Shown here: positions 7,900-15,442 of the stretch, piece after piece | How the letters are laid out: each line of letters begins with the position of its first letter | How positions within the stretch are numbered: the stretch's first letter is position 1 | Source of the DNA: JAHBWV01 sp964588385 | Lineage (GTDB): Bacteria; Planctomycetota; Phycisphaerae; Phycisphaerales; UBA1924 | Direction: 5' to 3' | DNA: 22,807 bases | NCBI GenBank assembly: GCA_964588385.1 | Contig: CAZPPG010000055.1 | Span: 1-22,807, forward strand | The notes under the pieces: generated by a model | What the model saw: the letters and a program-made list of their open reading frames with translations, nothing else | What the model was told of the DNA's origin: nothing | Database searches by the model: none | Position numbers and translations under genes: made by a program

Positions 7900-9204
7900 A
7901 TGCTCCGCATCTCTATCCCCAATCTCGTCCCCGGCATGACAATCGCCGCCCCGATCCCGCACCCGGTCCAGCCCGGCTCGACCCTCCTCAACGCCGGCGT
8001 CACCCTCGACGACGCCATGCTCACGCGCCTCCGCCAGACCGGCGTCCGCGAGGCCTGGATTCGCTACCCCGGGCTCTCCGACATCACAGGAGCCGCGAGC
8101 CCCTTCATCGCCGGCGCCAGCGCGGAGATGGCCCGCCTTGTCGACTCCACTTTCTCCGCCTCCACGCAGAACGTCTCCGTTCGCCTCGACTACGGCGCGT
8201 ACCGCGCCGCCGTCAGCGGCCTGCTCGAGAAGCTCACCCTGCATCCCCGCACCACCGTCTTCCTCGACCAGATGGCCGGGCAGGGGTGCGCCGCCGTGCG
8301 CCACGCCTCCGCCGTCTGCTTCATCTCCCTGCTCATCGGCCTCAGACTCGAGCCCTGGCTCGTTCGAAATCGCGCCCGCCTCGGCAGCGCACGCGCCCGC
8401 GAGATCGCCAACCTCGGCGTCGGCGCACTGCTGCACGATGTCGGCATGCTCATGCTCGATCCAGCCGTGATGGAACGCTGGGCCTCGAGCGCCGACGAGA
8501 GCGACCCGGCCTTCCGCGCTCACGCGCAGATCGGCTTCGACCTGGTCAAGGACGAGCTCGAGCCCACCGCCGCGGGCATCATCCTGAATCACCACCAGCG
8601 CTTCGACGGCTCGGGCTTTCCCTGCATGCCCTGCTTCGGCTCGGAGCCGCGTCCTCTCTCCGGCGAACGCATCCACGCCTTCGCGCGCATCGTCGGCCTC
8701 GTCGACGTGTTCGATCGTCTCCGCTTCGGCGTCAACGACCGGCTGCTCTCCGACGGCGAACCCACGCCCACCGTCCGCGTCCTTGCCGCGCTCCAGCGCG
8801 CGCCGTGGCGAACACGCTTCGATCCCATCGTCCTGCTCGGACTCATGTCCGTCGTTCCCCCCTTTGCCCCCGGAACCATCGTCACGCTCAGCGACGGGCG
8901 AACCGTCGCGGTTGTCGATTGGTCCCCGCTTGATCCCTGCCGACCCGTCGTGCAGGACCTCGAGCTCCGTCCCACCCGTGTCCGAGGCTGGCTCGTCAAA
9001 GAGCCCGGCGAGCGCATCGACCTCCACACCCGTCGCGATCTCTCCATCATCCGAGCCGAAGACACCGACGTCTCCGCCGACCTCTACGACCCGCCCTCCC
9101 TCCGCGCCTTCGACCTCGACGCCCTCATGCGCTCCTGGGGCGATCGCTCGGTCGCTCTCGATCTGGCAAAGGGCGACCCCGCCGGCGAGTCGCACGCCGC
9201 CTGA
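7900..9204 (+). CDS. HD-GYP domain protein (candidate cyclic-di-GMP phosphodiesterase, variant)
   Basis: A 434-aa cytoplasmic protein. The N-terminus (LVPGMTIAAPI, about 9-60) resembles the small domain often found before HD-GYP modules. The HD-GYP core runs from about 125 to 300: His135, the HD pair His179-Asp180 in LLHDVGM, paired His231-His232, and DGSGFP (236-241) in place of the usual DGSGYP. The family usually has HDIGK; here Met183 replaces that lysine. A C-terminal beta-rich part (about 320-385) with LSDGRTVAVVDW and RPVVQDL follows. No receiver or membrane domain is present. HD-GYP proteins hydrolyse cyclic dinucleotides, and the conserved metal ligands suggest activity, but the altered motif leaves that unproven. 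The ATG at 7900 starts the conserved sequence. Confidence 0.87.
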   Translation: MLRISIPNLVPGMTIAAPIPHPVQPGSTLLNAGVTLDDAMLTRLRQTGVREAWIRYPGLSDITGAASPFIAGASAEMARLVDSTFSASTQNVSVRLDYGAYRAAVSGLLEKLTLHPRTTVFLDQMAGQGCAAVRHASAVCFISLLIGLRLEPWLVRNRARLGSARAREIANLGVGALLHDVGMLMLDPAVMERWASSADESDPAFRAHAQIGFDLVKDELEPTAAGIILNHHQRFDGSGFPCMPCFGSEPRPLSGERIHAFARIVGLVDVFDRLRFGVNDRLLSDGEPTPTVRVLAALQRAPWRTRFDPIVLLGLMSVVPPFAPGTIVTLSDGRTVAVVDWSPLDPCRPVVQDLELRPTRVRGWLVKEPGERIDLHTRRDLSIIRAEDTDVSADLYDPPSLRAFDLDALMRSWGDRSVALDLAKGDPAGESHAA

Positions 9205-9250
9205 TCGGGAACGCATGAACCAGTGCCGAAGCAGTGGGGGAGAGCGACGC

Positions 9251-11803
9251 TCAATCCGCCAGCGTTGATCCCGTTCGCTCCCTGAAGTGCGACCGTGCAT
9301 ACGCGATCGCCTCGCTCGCCGAGAGCGGCCGCACACCCATCGCGCGCCGCTCCGCGCCCAGTCGATACAGCTCGCGCCACTGCCCGAAGAGCACGGAATA
9401 CGCCCACAACGGCCCGCGCGACGGGTCGTACAGGTTCGTTGCCTCGCTCGTGATCCCGTTCAGCTCGACAATCCCGAATCCCTCGCCGCGCCTCAGCGAT
9501 TCCTCCGACTCGTACCGCACGTCAAAGCGCCCGAAATCAAATCCCTCGCCGTTCGGGCCGCGGAACGCGCCCGCGATCGCATCGATCCGGCGCTCCAGTT
9601 CCTCCGTCACAAGATCCGCGCCGTCGCGGAAGAGCGTCCCCTGGCAGTGGTTCCCCGCCTCGGCCAGACGCACAAGCTCGCCCGCCAGTGGGATCCGCAC
9701 CCGCGCATCCCCGAACCGGGCCAGAAACACGCCCGCCTGGCAACGATACCGCGGGTGATCCAGAATCAGCCGCTCCAGCGTCCGCTTCCCATCCCCTTCA
9801 ATGAACGCAAAGTCCTTCCGCGTCACCGCATAAATCCTGCCAACCAGTTCCCCGCCACTCTGACTTCGTGCCTCCGTGCCTTCGTGTCTTGTGCCCGTCT
9901 CTCTGCCCCTCTGCCCCTCTGCCCCTTTGTCCCTTCCGAATCCCCTCACCCACAGCACCCCGCACTCGTGCGGCCCCGCGTGATACCGCTGCACCACCAC
10001 CGGCCCACGCACCTCTTCGAAGTACCGCTCCACATCCTCCGCGTCCCGCACCAGACGCACCGCAAACCCGCGCTGCCCCGCGTCCGGCTTCAGGATCGCC
10101 GGCCACGCGCCGAGCGCCGCATCGCCCTCGATCCGTTCGATCGCCTCTCGTGCCCGCGCCCGCGCGTCCGGCCCCGGCCCGATCAGCGCGTGCGCCAGCA
10201 CCGCCTCATCCGCCATCGATGACAGGATCTCGCTCTTGCTCTCCCCGATCAGCCCGCCGCCCTTCCCGATCCCCGGGTTGCAGCACGTCGGCGTCAACAC
10301 GCCCCGGTGCCGCGCCGCCAAGCCAAGCAAGTACGGCATCAGCGGCAGGTAAAACGCCCACGCCGGCCAGAACTCGTGATGCCGCGCCCGCGCGATCGTC
10401 GCCCGCAACTCCGCCCGACCCCGCCACGTCCAGACCATCGGAAACGCCCAGAGAGCCCCCGCAACCACGCCGATTCCAAGCACCATCCCCGGCCACCCCG
10501 CCACATTCCCCAGTGGCTCAACCACGAAAGGCGACACGATCCGTGCCGCAAGCAGCCCCGCGACCGACGAGCCCACCACCCCGCCCCACCCCTTCGCCGA
10601 CGCGCCCGGACGCTTCCGCGCCGCCCGCGCAATCAACAGACCCAGGAGCGCAACCCCGAAGTCCAGGTGCATCGTCGCCACAAGCACCGCCGTGCACGCG
10701 ATCATCAGCGGCCAGCTCGCCATCGCCAGCGCCCCGATCAAGGCCACCTCCACCCACCATGGCGAGCGACGAAGCGCGACCGCCGGCTTCTCCATGATCT
10801 CGTCCACGCGGCTCGGCCCGTCCGAGTAATCCTCAACGTCCGACTCCGGCGCGACCCCCGGCGCATCATGACGCCCGAAAAACGCCGTCAGGTGCTCCGT
10901 CGTCTCCTCCGTCTGGAGGAACGGAAGAAAGTGGTTCGCATCCATCACCACCAGCCGGCTCGTCTTGATCAGCTCATGATGCTCCACCGCGCCCGAAAAC
11001 GGCACGAGCACGTCCTCGCGCCCGTGCAGCACCATCGTCGGAACCGTCAGCCGCTCCATGATCCCGCGCACCGGACGCTGATCAGTGTCCAGAAAGCTCC
11101 GCACGAACGCGTGACGCAGCTTCCGCTCTCCGATCAGCCCGAAGTGCGGCACAAACTCCGGGACCACAACCAGACCCGCATACGCCACCACGTACTTCGC
11201 ATGCTCAAAGAAGTAACTCCCCGATCCCTCCGTCTCCTGGATCCCCGTCGCTGCCAGCAGCGTCAAAGACGCCAGCCGATCCGGCGCGATGTCCGCCATG
11301 TTCAGCCCGACCCCGCCCCCGTTGGACCATCCCACCACGTGCCCGCGCCGAATCCCCATCGCATCGAACATCGCCAGCATCGCGTGCGCGTGCGCCCGAT
11401 TCGAGTAACTCTCAACCAGCCCCTTCGAGTTCCCGAACCCCGGCAGGTCCACCGCGATCGCCCGATACCCCGCCGCCGCCAGCTCCGGACCAAGCCGCTC
11501 AAAGTCCGCGCTCTGCCCGGGCGACCCATGCAGCAGCAGCACCGGCGCCCGCGCGTCGTCGGCCGCTCCCTCCGGCGTCCACTCGATGTACGCAAGGTGC
11601 ATCAGCTCGCCGGAGACCGGTCCGAGCGCTGTCGTCTCCGGCACGTCAACAAACTTCTGGCCGTGGCTCTCGGGAAGCGGGATCCACACGTTCGGCGACA
11701 GGATCTGCACAACATGCGAGACCAGCAGGAGCGCGACATACCCGACAAGCCACCAGCGCCGGCGCCGCCACCACACTCGACCTGTCGCGCCCTCGTCGTT
11801 CAT
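9251..11803 (-). CDS. Alpha/beta hydrolase - membrane - ATP-grasp fusion protein
   Basis: An 850-aa three-part protein. After an N-terminal membrane helix (about 17-37), residues 85-312 are an alpha/beta hydrolase with LLLHGSPG, nucleophile Ser160 in GWSNGG, Asp264 in HGREDV and His291. About 350-460 is hydrophobic, with several membrane helices. From about 490 to 850 is an ATP-grasp-like domain: NPGIGKGGGLIGESKSEIL, Lys572 in ILKPDAGQRG, a VVQRYH strand, and the metal-binding ELNG at Glu780-Asn782. About 30 residues near 617-650 are encoded by short tandem repeats and look like an in-frame insertion. The gene starts 47 bp after the RlmN-like gene on the same strand, so the two may be co-transcribed. 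The product is likely a membrane enzyme that forms and cleaves an amide or ester; the substrate is unknown. Confidence 0.83.
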   Translation of the reverse strand: MNDEGATGRVWWRRRRWWLVGYVALLLVSHVVQILSPNVWIPLPESHGQKFVDVPETTALGPVSGELMHLAYIEWTPEGAADDARAPVLLLHGSPGQSADFERLGPELAAAGYRAIAVDLPGFGNSKGLVESYSNRAHAHAMLAMFDAMGIRRGHVVGWSNGGGVGLNMADIAPDRLASLTLLAATGIQETEGSGSYFFEHAKYVVAYAGLVVVPEFVPHFGLIGERKLRHAFVRSFLDTDQRPVRGIMERLTVPTMVLHGREDVLVPFSGAVEHHELIKTSRLVVMDANHFLPFLQTEETTEHLTAFFGRHDAPGVAPESDVEDYSDGPSRVDEIMEKPAVALRRSPWWVEVALIGALAMASWPLMIACTAVLVATMHLDFGVALLGLLIARAARKRPGASAKGWGGVVGSSVAGLLAARIVSPFVVEPLGNVAGWPGMVLGIGVVAGALWAFPMVWTWRGRAELRATIARARHHEFWPAWAFYLPLMPYLLGLAARHRGVLTPTCCNPGIGKGGGLIGESKSEILSSMADEAVLAHALIGPGPDARARAREAIERIEGDAALGAWPAILKPDAGQRGFAVRLVRDAEDVERYFEEVRGPVVVQRYHAGPHECGVLWVRGFGRDKGAEGQRGRETGTRHEGTEARSQSGGELVGRIYAVTRKDFAFIEGDGKRTLERLILDHPRYRCQAGVFLARFGDARVRIPLAGELVRLAEAGNHCQGTLFRDGADLVTEELERRIDAIAGAFRGPNGEGFDFGRFDVRYESEESLRRGEGFGIVELNGITSEATNLYDPSRGPLWAYSVLFGQWRELYRLGAERRAMGVRPLSASEAIAYARSHFRERTGSTLAD
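9864..9935. repeat. In-frame short tandem repeats inside the fusion gene
   Basis: Two adjacent repeat types on the plus strand: degenerate 9-mers of CTTCGTGCC type (9864-9890), then CTCTGCCCC-type 8-9-mers (9901-9935). On the coding strand they give a charged low-complexity stretch (GAEGQRGRETG and RHEGTEAR) in the ATP-grasp domain. The first type also occurs in the spacers near 11826 and 14181. Confidence 0.88.
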
Positions 11804-11825
11804 CTCACGCGACGCTTTCCGCTGT

Positions 11826-11864
11826 GTGCCTTCGTGACTTCGTGCCTTCCCTACTCCGTCACTC
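11826..11864. repeat. Short tandem repeats spanning the 3' end of the rlmN-like gene
   Basis: GTGCCTTCGTGACTTCGTGC-type units (11826-11849) adjoin one and a half CTCCGTCACT units (11854-11864). On the minus strand the second type encodes the last residues (VTE) and runs into the stop codon of the rlmN-like gene. The array fills most of the 47-bp gap to the fusion gene. Confidence 0.85.
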
Positions 11865-13077
11865 GAACCCCGACGAACTTCCGCCCCCGAATCCCCTCAC
11901 TCCCAAGCTGCCCGCACGCGCCCATCATCTTCCGGCCCTTCGTGCGCCGCCGCTTGGCGTACAGCCCCTCCTCCCCAAGCCAGCCGAGAAACGCATCCAC
12001 CGCCTGTTCTTCCGGAGCCGGCCACGGGGATTCCCGCCTCGGGTTGTACGGAATCAGATTCAGCAGCACCCGAGGAGAGGCCCCCTCACGTTCGGCCTTG
12101 TACGCCTCGTCGATCGGGCGGCAGAACGCCGCGACCTCCGCCGCGTGCTCGCGCCGATCATTCACCCCCGGGATCAGCACATACTCCACGCAGAGCTTTG
12201 TCCCGCCGTGCGCCGGAAACTTCATCAGCGCCTCGCGCAGCTCACCCAGGTTCCACTTCCGATTCACAGGCATCAGCTCCGACCGCACCGCGTCGTTCGG
12301 CGCATTGAGCGACAGCGCAAGCCCAAGCCGTCGCCACCCAGGCTGCTTCACCCGCTCCGCGAGCTTCCGGATCCCATCCACGCGACCCACCGTCGAGATC
12401 GTGATCTTGCTCATCGCCAGCGCGCCGCCACGATGGTCCGTGATCGCCGCGATCGCAGCCAGCACGCTGTCCAGGTTGTCCAGCGGCTCACCCATCCCCA
12501 TGAACACCATATTCGACACCGGCTGCCTCAACACATGCGTCGCCGTCCACCACTGCGCCGTGATCTCCGCCGCCGTCAGCGAACGCACCAGGCCCATCTG
12601 CGCCGTCTCGCAGAACCCGCATCCCATCGCGCACCCGATCTGGCTCGACACACACAGCGTGTACGTCCGCTCCCCCTTGCGCCCGATCATCGGGATCAGC
12701 ACGCTCTCGGTCTCAACCTCAGCGCCCCCGTCACCACCCCCCGGCGCCCCCCCCCCCCAACCCCAACCCACACCCGCCTTCGGCCCCGGCACCTGCAGCG
12801 TGAACTTCGTGACCATCCCCTCCGGGCTCTGCTCCTCCAGCACCCGGCCCACCCGCGGCACATCCACCCGCCACGTGCCCCCGCCCCGCAGTTCCGCCTC
12901 CGTCCGCCCCGCGCGGAAGCACTCCTTATACAGGGTCTCCGCTCCAAGCTTCTTGCCAACCAGCAGATCCCCCGCCGCGCGGACAAACCCCTCGCTCGTC
13001 ATCCCCAGCGGGTTCGGTATCCCGGACGTGTCGGAAAAAGCAGTCACTTTGAGAGTGTACGCCAAACACGATCCCAT
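11851..13077 (-). CDS. rlmN: RlmN/Cfr-family radical SAM rRNA methyltransferase
   Basis: A 408-aa radical SAM enzyme of the RlmN type, which methylates C2 of A2503 in 23S rRNA (and some tRNAs). The 4Fe-4S motif CAMGCGFC places cysteines at 149, 153 and 156 after TLCVSSQIG. GMGEPLDN follows, and the C-terminal ACGQL holds the methyl-carrying Cys388. The N-terminal domain is shorter and differs from the usual RlmN helical domain. Residues about 100-118 are a Gly/Trp-rich insertion encoded by a 12-G run. The start is uncertain: ATG 13077 has GGGAGG close by, ATG 13092 is possible, and the frame extends to a TTG at 13125. It is divergent from a pseudopilin-like gene and lies upstream of the fusion gene. 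Target specificity is inferred from the family. Confidence 0.88.
   Translation of the reverse strand: MGSCLAYTLKVTAFSDTSGIPNPLGMTSEGFVRAAGDLLVGKKLGAETLYKECFRAGRTEAELRGGGTWRVDVPRVGRVLEEQSPEGMVTKFTLQVPGPKAGVGWGWGGGAPGGGDGGAEVETESVLIPMIGRKGERTYTLCVSSQIGCAMGCGFCETAQMGLVRSLTAAEITAQWWTATHVLRQPVSNMVFMGMGEPLDNLDSVLAAIAAITDHRGGALAMSKITISTVGRVDGIRKLAERVKQPGWRRLGLALSLNAPNDAVRSELMPVNRKWNLGELREALMKFPAHGGTKLCVEYVLIPGVNDRREHAAEVAAFCRPIDEAYKAEREGASPRVLLNLIPYNPRRESPWPAPEEQAVDAFLGWLGEEGLYAKRRRTKGRKMMGACGQLGSEGIRGRKFVGVRVTE
12731..12775 (-). repeat. G-rich tract with 12-G run, G-quadruplex-forming motif
   Basis: On the coding strand of the rlmN-like gene, runs of 3, 3, 4, 12 and 6 G are separated by loops of two to four bases. 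The 12-base homopolymer lies at 12747-12758. This fits a G-quadruplex motif and is prone to slippage. It encodes the glycine-rich insertion before the radical SAM motif. Confidence 0.9.
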
Positions 13078-13173
13078 CCCCCTCCCGAGCATCCCACCGC
13101 CCCGCGTCCCCCGACGTCGCTCCAACCACCCGCCGAATCAACCATTTTGCGTGCGTTCTCTGGCCCGCAAGGG

Positions 13174-13216
13174 TTGTGCCCACCAAACGTCTCCAGTACC
13201 TTGGGGTGTCCACCCC
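13174..13216 (+). promoter_or_regulatory. Weak promoter-like pair followed by an inverted repeat
   Basis: TTGTGC (13174-13179) and TACCTT (13197-13202) are spaced by 17 bp, about 60 bp before the third pseudopilin-like gene. Each matches only half of the sigma70 consensus. Directly after it, GGGGTG and CACCCC (13203-13216) form a tight inverted repeat where the transcript would begin. Confidence 0.25.
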
Positions 13217-13261
13217 GGCTCCCGTCGGGAAACTCCAGACCCCTCGCGGAGGTCCACAGCG

Positions 13262-14095
13262 ATGTCGCTCTCAACACACAGCTCGCGCCCTCCCGCGCGT
13301 CCCGCATTCACGCTCATCGAACTGCTGGTGGTCATCGCGATCATCGCGATCCTGATCGGCCTGCTCCTCCCTGCACTCGGCAAGGGCCGCGCGATAGCCC
13401 AGCAGACCGTCTGCCTCGCCAACACCAAGCAGATCGCCACCGCCGCGCTCGGCTACGCCCAGAACTACAACGATCAGCTCTGGACCAGCGCAAACTGGGC
13501 ACGCGAAGACCTGGGCGCCGGCCTCTATGGCCCCGGCCTCCTCTATGACTTCATCAACATCGCCGACGAGGTCACGCAGTGCCCAACCAACAAGCGTCGC
13601 GGCAAGAGCGGCGAAGACACCGACGGCAGCATGTACGGCGACACCCACCTCGACTTTGACTACTGCATGGCCCCCTTCACGCAGGGCGCCCGACTCTCCA
13701 CCGGCATCAGCGCGGCGTACCTTCCCGCCGACGCGCCCGCGACACTCCGCAAACTCAAGGTCGAGCTGGAGCCGCTGCTCACCCGCTACAGAACCCTGCC
13801 CATCTTCTTCGAAGAATCCACGTACTGGTACAACGACGACATCCCCGACGGCCTCTGGGGCAACTGGGACCAGATCACCACCCGCCACGAGAACGCGGGC
13901 CAAATCGCCTACATCGACGGCTCCGCCGAACTCTTCAAGGCACCGCACGGCGTGAAGGAAGAGTGGCAGGAGCGCGACAAGGACTTCGAGGCCAACGACG
14001 TGTTTGTGTCGCCGCGCGGCATGTCCGGCTCGTGGCGCCGCCTCTACTCCGGCACCGGCGCGTACGAGTTCGGCTGGGTTAACAACCCCACCTGA
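13262..14095 (+). CDS. Pseudopilin-like protein with prepilin-type N-terminal motif
   Basis: A 277-aa protein. The leader ends in Pro-Ala (residues 14-15) and is followed by FTLIELLVVIAIIAILIGLL, with conserved Glu20 and a single hydrophobic helix, so prepilin peptidase processing after Ala15 is expected. The exported domain includes an IAYIDGSAELF segment at about 219-229, the DG motif of DUF1559-like planctomycete proteins, and two cysteines early in the domain. GGAGG lies nine bases before the ATG at 13262. It is single, between the divergent RlmN-like gene and the convergent DUF1444 gene. It may be a minor pseudopilin or a stand-alone envelope protein; no secretion machinery genes are present. 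Confidence 0.88.
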   Translation: MSLSTHSSRPPARPAFTLIELLVVIAIIAILIGLLLPALGKGRAIAQQTVCLANTKQIATAALGYAQNYNDQLWTSANWAREDLGAGLYGPGLLYDFINIADEVTQCPTNKRRGKSGEDTDGSMYGDTHLDFDYCMAPFTQGARLSTGISAAYLPADAPATLRKLKVELEPLLTRYRTLPIFFEESTYWYNDDIPDGLWGNWDQITTRHENAGQIAYIDGSAELFKAPHGVKEEWQERDKDFEANDVFVSPRGMSGSWRRLYSGTGAYEFGWVNNPT

Positions 14096-14099
14096 GCCC

Positions 14100-14176
14100 T
14101 GTGCCATTGGTTGCACTTGGGGCAGCCACTGCTATTGATGGCATAGAACCGTGAGTGTCAACGAGCGACTGGCACA
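14100..14176. repeat. REP-like intergenic element bounded by inverted repeats
   Basis: TGTGCCA (14100-14106) and TGGCACA (14170-14176) are perfect 7-bp inverted repeats enclosing a 77-bp element between two convergent genes. Inside it a second pair, TGCCAT and ATGGCA, is also present. This resembles short palindromic intergenic elements rather than a gene; no T-run follows. Confidence 0.5.
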
Positions 14177-14180
14177 CTTT

Positions 14181-14203
14181 CGTGCCTTCGTCACTCCGTC
14201 ACT
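14181..14203. repeat. Short tandem repeats after the DUF1444 gene
   Basis: One CGTGCCTTC unit is followed by two CGTCACTC-like units, ending five bases beyond the stop codon of the minus-strand DUF1444 gene. The order of units is the same as at 11826-11864. Confidence 0.85.
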
Positions 14204-14208
14204 GCTCT

Positions 14209-15021
14209 TCACGCCGCCTCAGAAGGCGGGTGCATCTGCTCCGTTCCGGCGACGCCATCGCGCGTCACCACGAAGAAGCTCGACGTGATCGGATAAGGCA
14301 GACGCCGGTAGTCCTGCTCCACGCGGCTCTTCAGACGCTCAAGGAACGGCTTGGGCTCCGCCGTCATCGCCACGAACATGTCGCGGCTGGGCGTCGCCAC
14401 CAGGAAGTCGCGCCCGAGCTGCGGAGCGAGCTTGTGATAGATCGAACTCATCAGCAGGCGCGCCGCGTCGTATCCGTCCTGATTGGACAGGATCGCCGCA
14501 CGCCCGCCGTCCTTGGATTGAATCAACTGCACGTGCAGGTCCGGCGAATACGCATCCAGGTTCTCGCGCGAGATCTCTTCCAGGTCCTCCGGGGAGAGCC
14601 CCCACTGGACCATCTGCTCGGTCGTGATGCTGACGGTCATGTTGGGGAGATCTGTGACGAAGACGATTACGGTGTTGTTGACGAACGGGACGTGGGCGAC
14701 CAGTTCCCGGTTCAGGTGCTGGAAGATCGCCTCCGGCTGGATCCGCGGCATGATCCGCTCCCGCGCCAGCTCAAACGGCAAGTCCACCGCCTGCAACGCA
14801 TCCCCCTCGAACAACTGCTCAAGATAATGCTCCACGATCTCGACCCCACGCTCCGGCTCGCGCTGGACCATGCGATAGAGGTTCTCAAGGTCAAGTCGCC
14901 GACCGTTCACAATCAGCTCCGTCGGGCTCGTCAGCAGCACCGTGTACTCCGGCTGCTTCCCGCGGAGGATCGTGACAACCTGCTCGGCAAACGCATTGGG
15001 CTCAAGCGGCATCGCGGCCAT
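14209..15021 (-). CDS. DUF1444 (YtpQ-like) family protein
   Basis: A 270-aa soluble protein of the DUF1444/UPF0354 family, whose Bacillus member is YtpQ. Matching segments include MPRIQPEAIF at about 90-99, LPNMTVSITTEQMVQWGLSPEDLEEI in the middle, and the DGYDAARLL stretch at about 182. There is no signal peptide or membrane segment. The biochemical role of the family is not known to me. The ATG at 15021 has GAGGG about ten bases upstream; an ATG three codons later is also possible. It is divergent from acpP-fabF across a 421-bp region, and its 3' end is followed by short tandem repeats. Confidence 0.85.
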   Translation of the reverse strand: MAAMPLEPNAFAEQVVTILRGKQPEYTVLLTSPTELIVNGRRLDLENLYRMVQREPERGVEIVEHYLEQLFEGDALQAVDLPFELARERIMPRIQPEAIFQHLNRELVAHVPFVNNTVIVFVTDLPNMTVSITTEQMVQWGLSPEDLEEISRENLDAYSPDLHVQLIQSKDGGRAAILSNQDGYDAARLLMSSIYHKLAPQLGRDFLVATPSRDMFVAMTAEPKPFLERLKSRVEQDYRRLPYPITSSFFVVTRDGVAGTEQMHPPSEAA

Positions 15022-15344
15022 GGCGGCATTTCCCTCTCAGGAACCCGGCAAGACCGAATCGATGCTGCGCTCCCCTCGCGCCTCGACCCGGCCGTCCTAG
15101 GGCCCGGGTCCTTCCTTCGTCATCCATACGGGAGGGCTCGAACCCCAGTTCTGCCCCCCGTGCCCTTTGCACGCATTCTCAATCCCCCCTCCCGCTCAGC
15201 CCTCCCAATCCCCACTCCAGGCGCAGCAAATGCGCGATTCATCGCGCTATAAGTCCATGATGGCGATGCACTTGAGCCGCCTCGCCTCTCGCTCGCACGG
15301 CCACACCCCGCTCAGGGGCTTTGCCGCTCGCTCCCCGCTCGCAG

Positions 15345-15373
15345 TTGGCGACTGAACGCAGGTCGGGTACAAT
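15345..15373 (+). promoter_or_regulatory. sigma70-like promoter of acpP-fabF
   Basis: TTGGCG and TACAAT are separated by exactly 17 bp, matching the consensus at four and five of six bases. The expected transcript would start about 60 bases before the acpP GTG. It is the best promoter match in the window, as expected for a highly expressed housekeeping gene. Confidence 0.65.
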
Positions 15374-15387
15374 CCACGCTTTCGTGG
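15374..15387 (+). promoter_or_regulatory. Hairpin at the predicted 5' end of the acpP transcript
   Basis: CCACG and CGTGG form a perfect 5-bp stem with a CTTT loop directly after the -10 box. At the very 5' end of an mRNA such a stem may protect against decay. Confidence 0.4.
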
Positions 15388-15442
15388 GTTCTCGACCCGG
15401 TCCGAAGCGACCACCACGATTCGCACTTGGGAGACGAATGCC

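Larger units (their letters stand above)
15022..15442. other. 421-bp divergent region upstream of acpP
   Basis: No gene is supported. It holds a strong imperfect hairpin (15128-15161: ACGGGAGGG against CCCCCCGT with one bulged base) next to a small GTGC/GCAC stem (15160-15172), and the acpP promoter at 15345-15373. The DUF1444 gene begins at the left edge. Confidence 0.6.

Noticed and set aside
10307..13261. Plus-strand open frame upstream of the third pseudopilin-like gene, suggesting a larger protein
   Set aside because: The upstream part is antisense to the fusion and rlmN-like genes; GGAGG before ATG 13262 and the normal leader length support the short gene.
15127..15155. T-arm-like GGTTCGAGCCC sequence on the minus strand, as in a tRNA or tmRNA 3' end
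   Set aside because: The would-be acceptor strand CGTATGG has no partner at the right distance and no D-arm or anticodon arm can be drawn.
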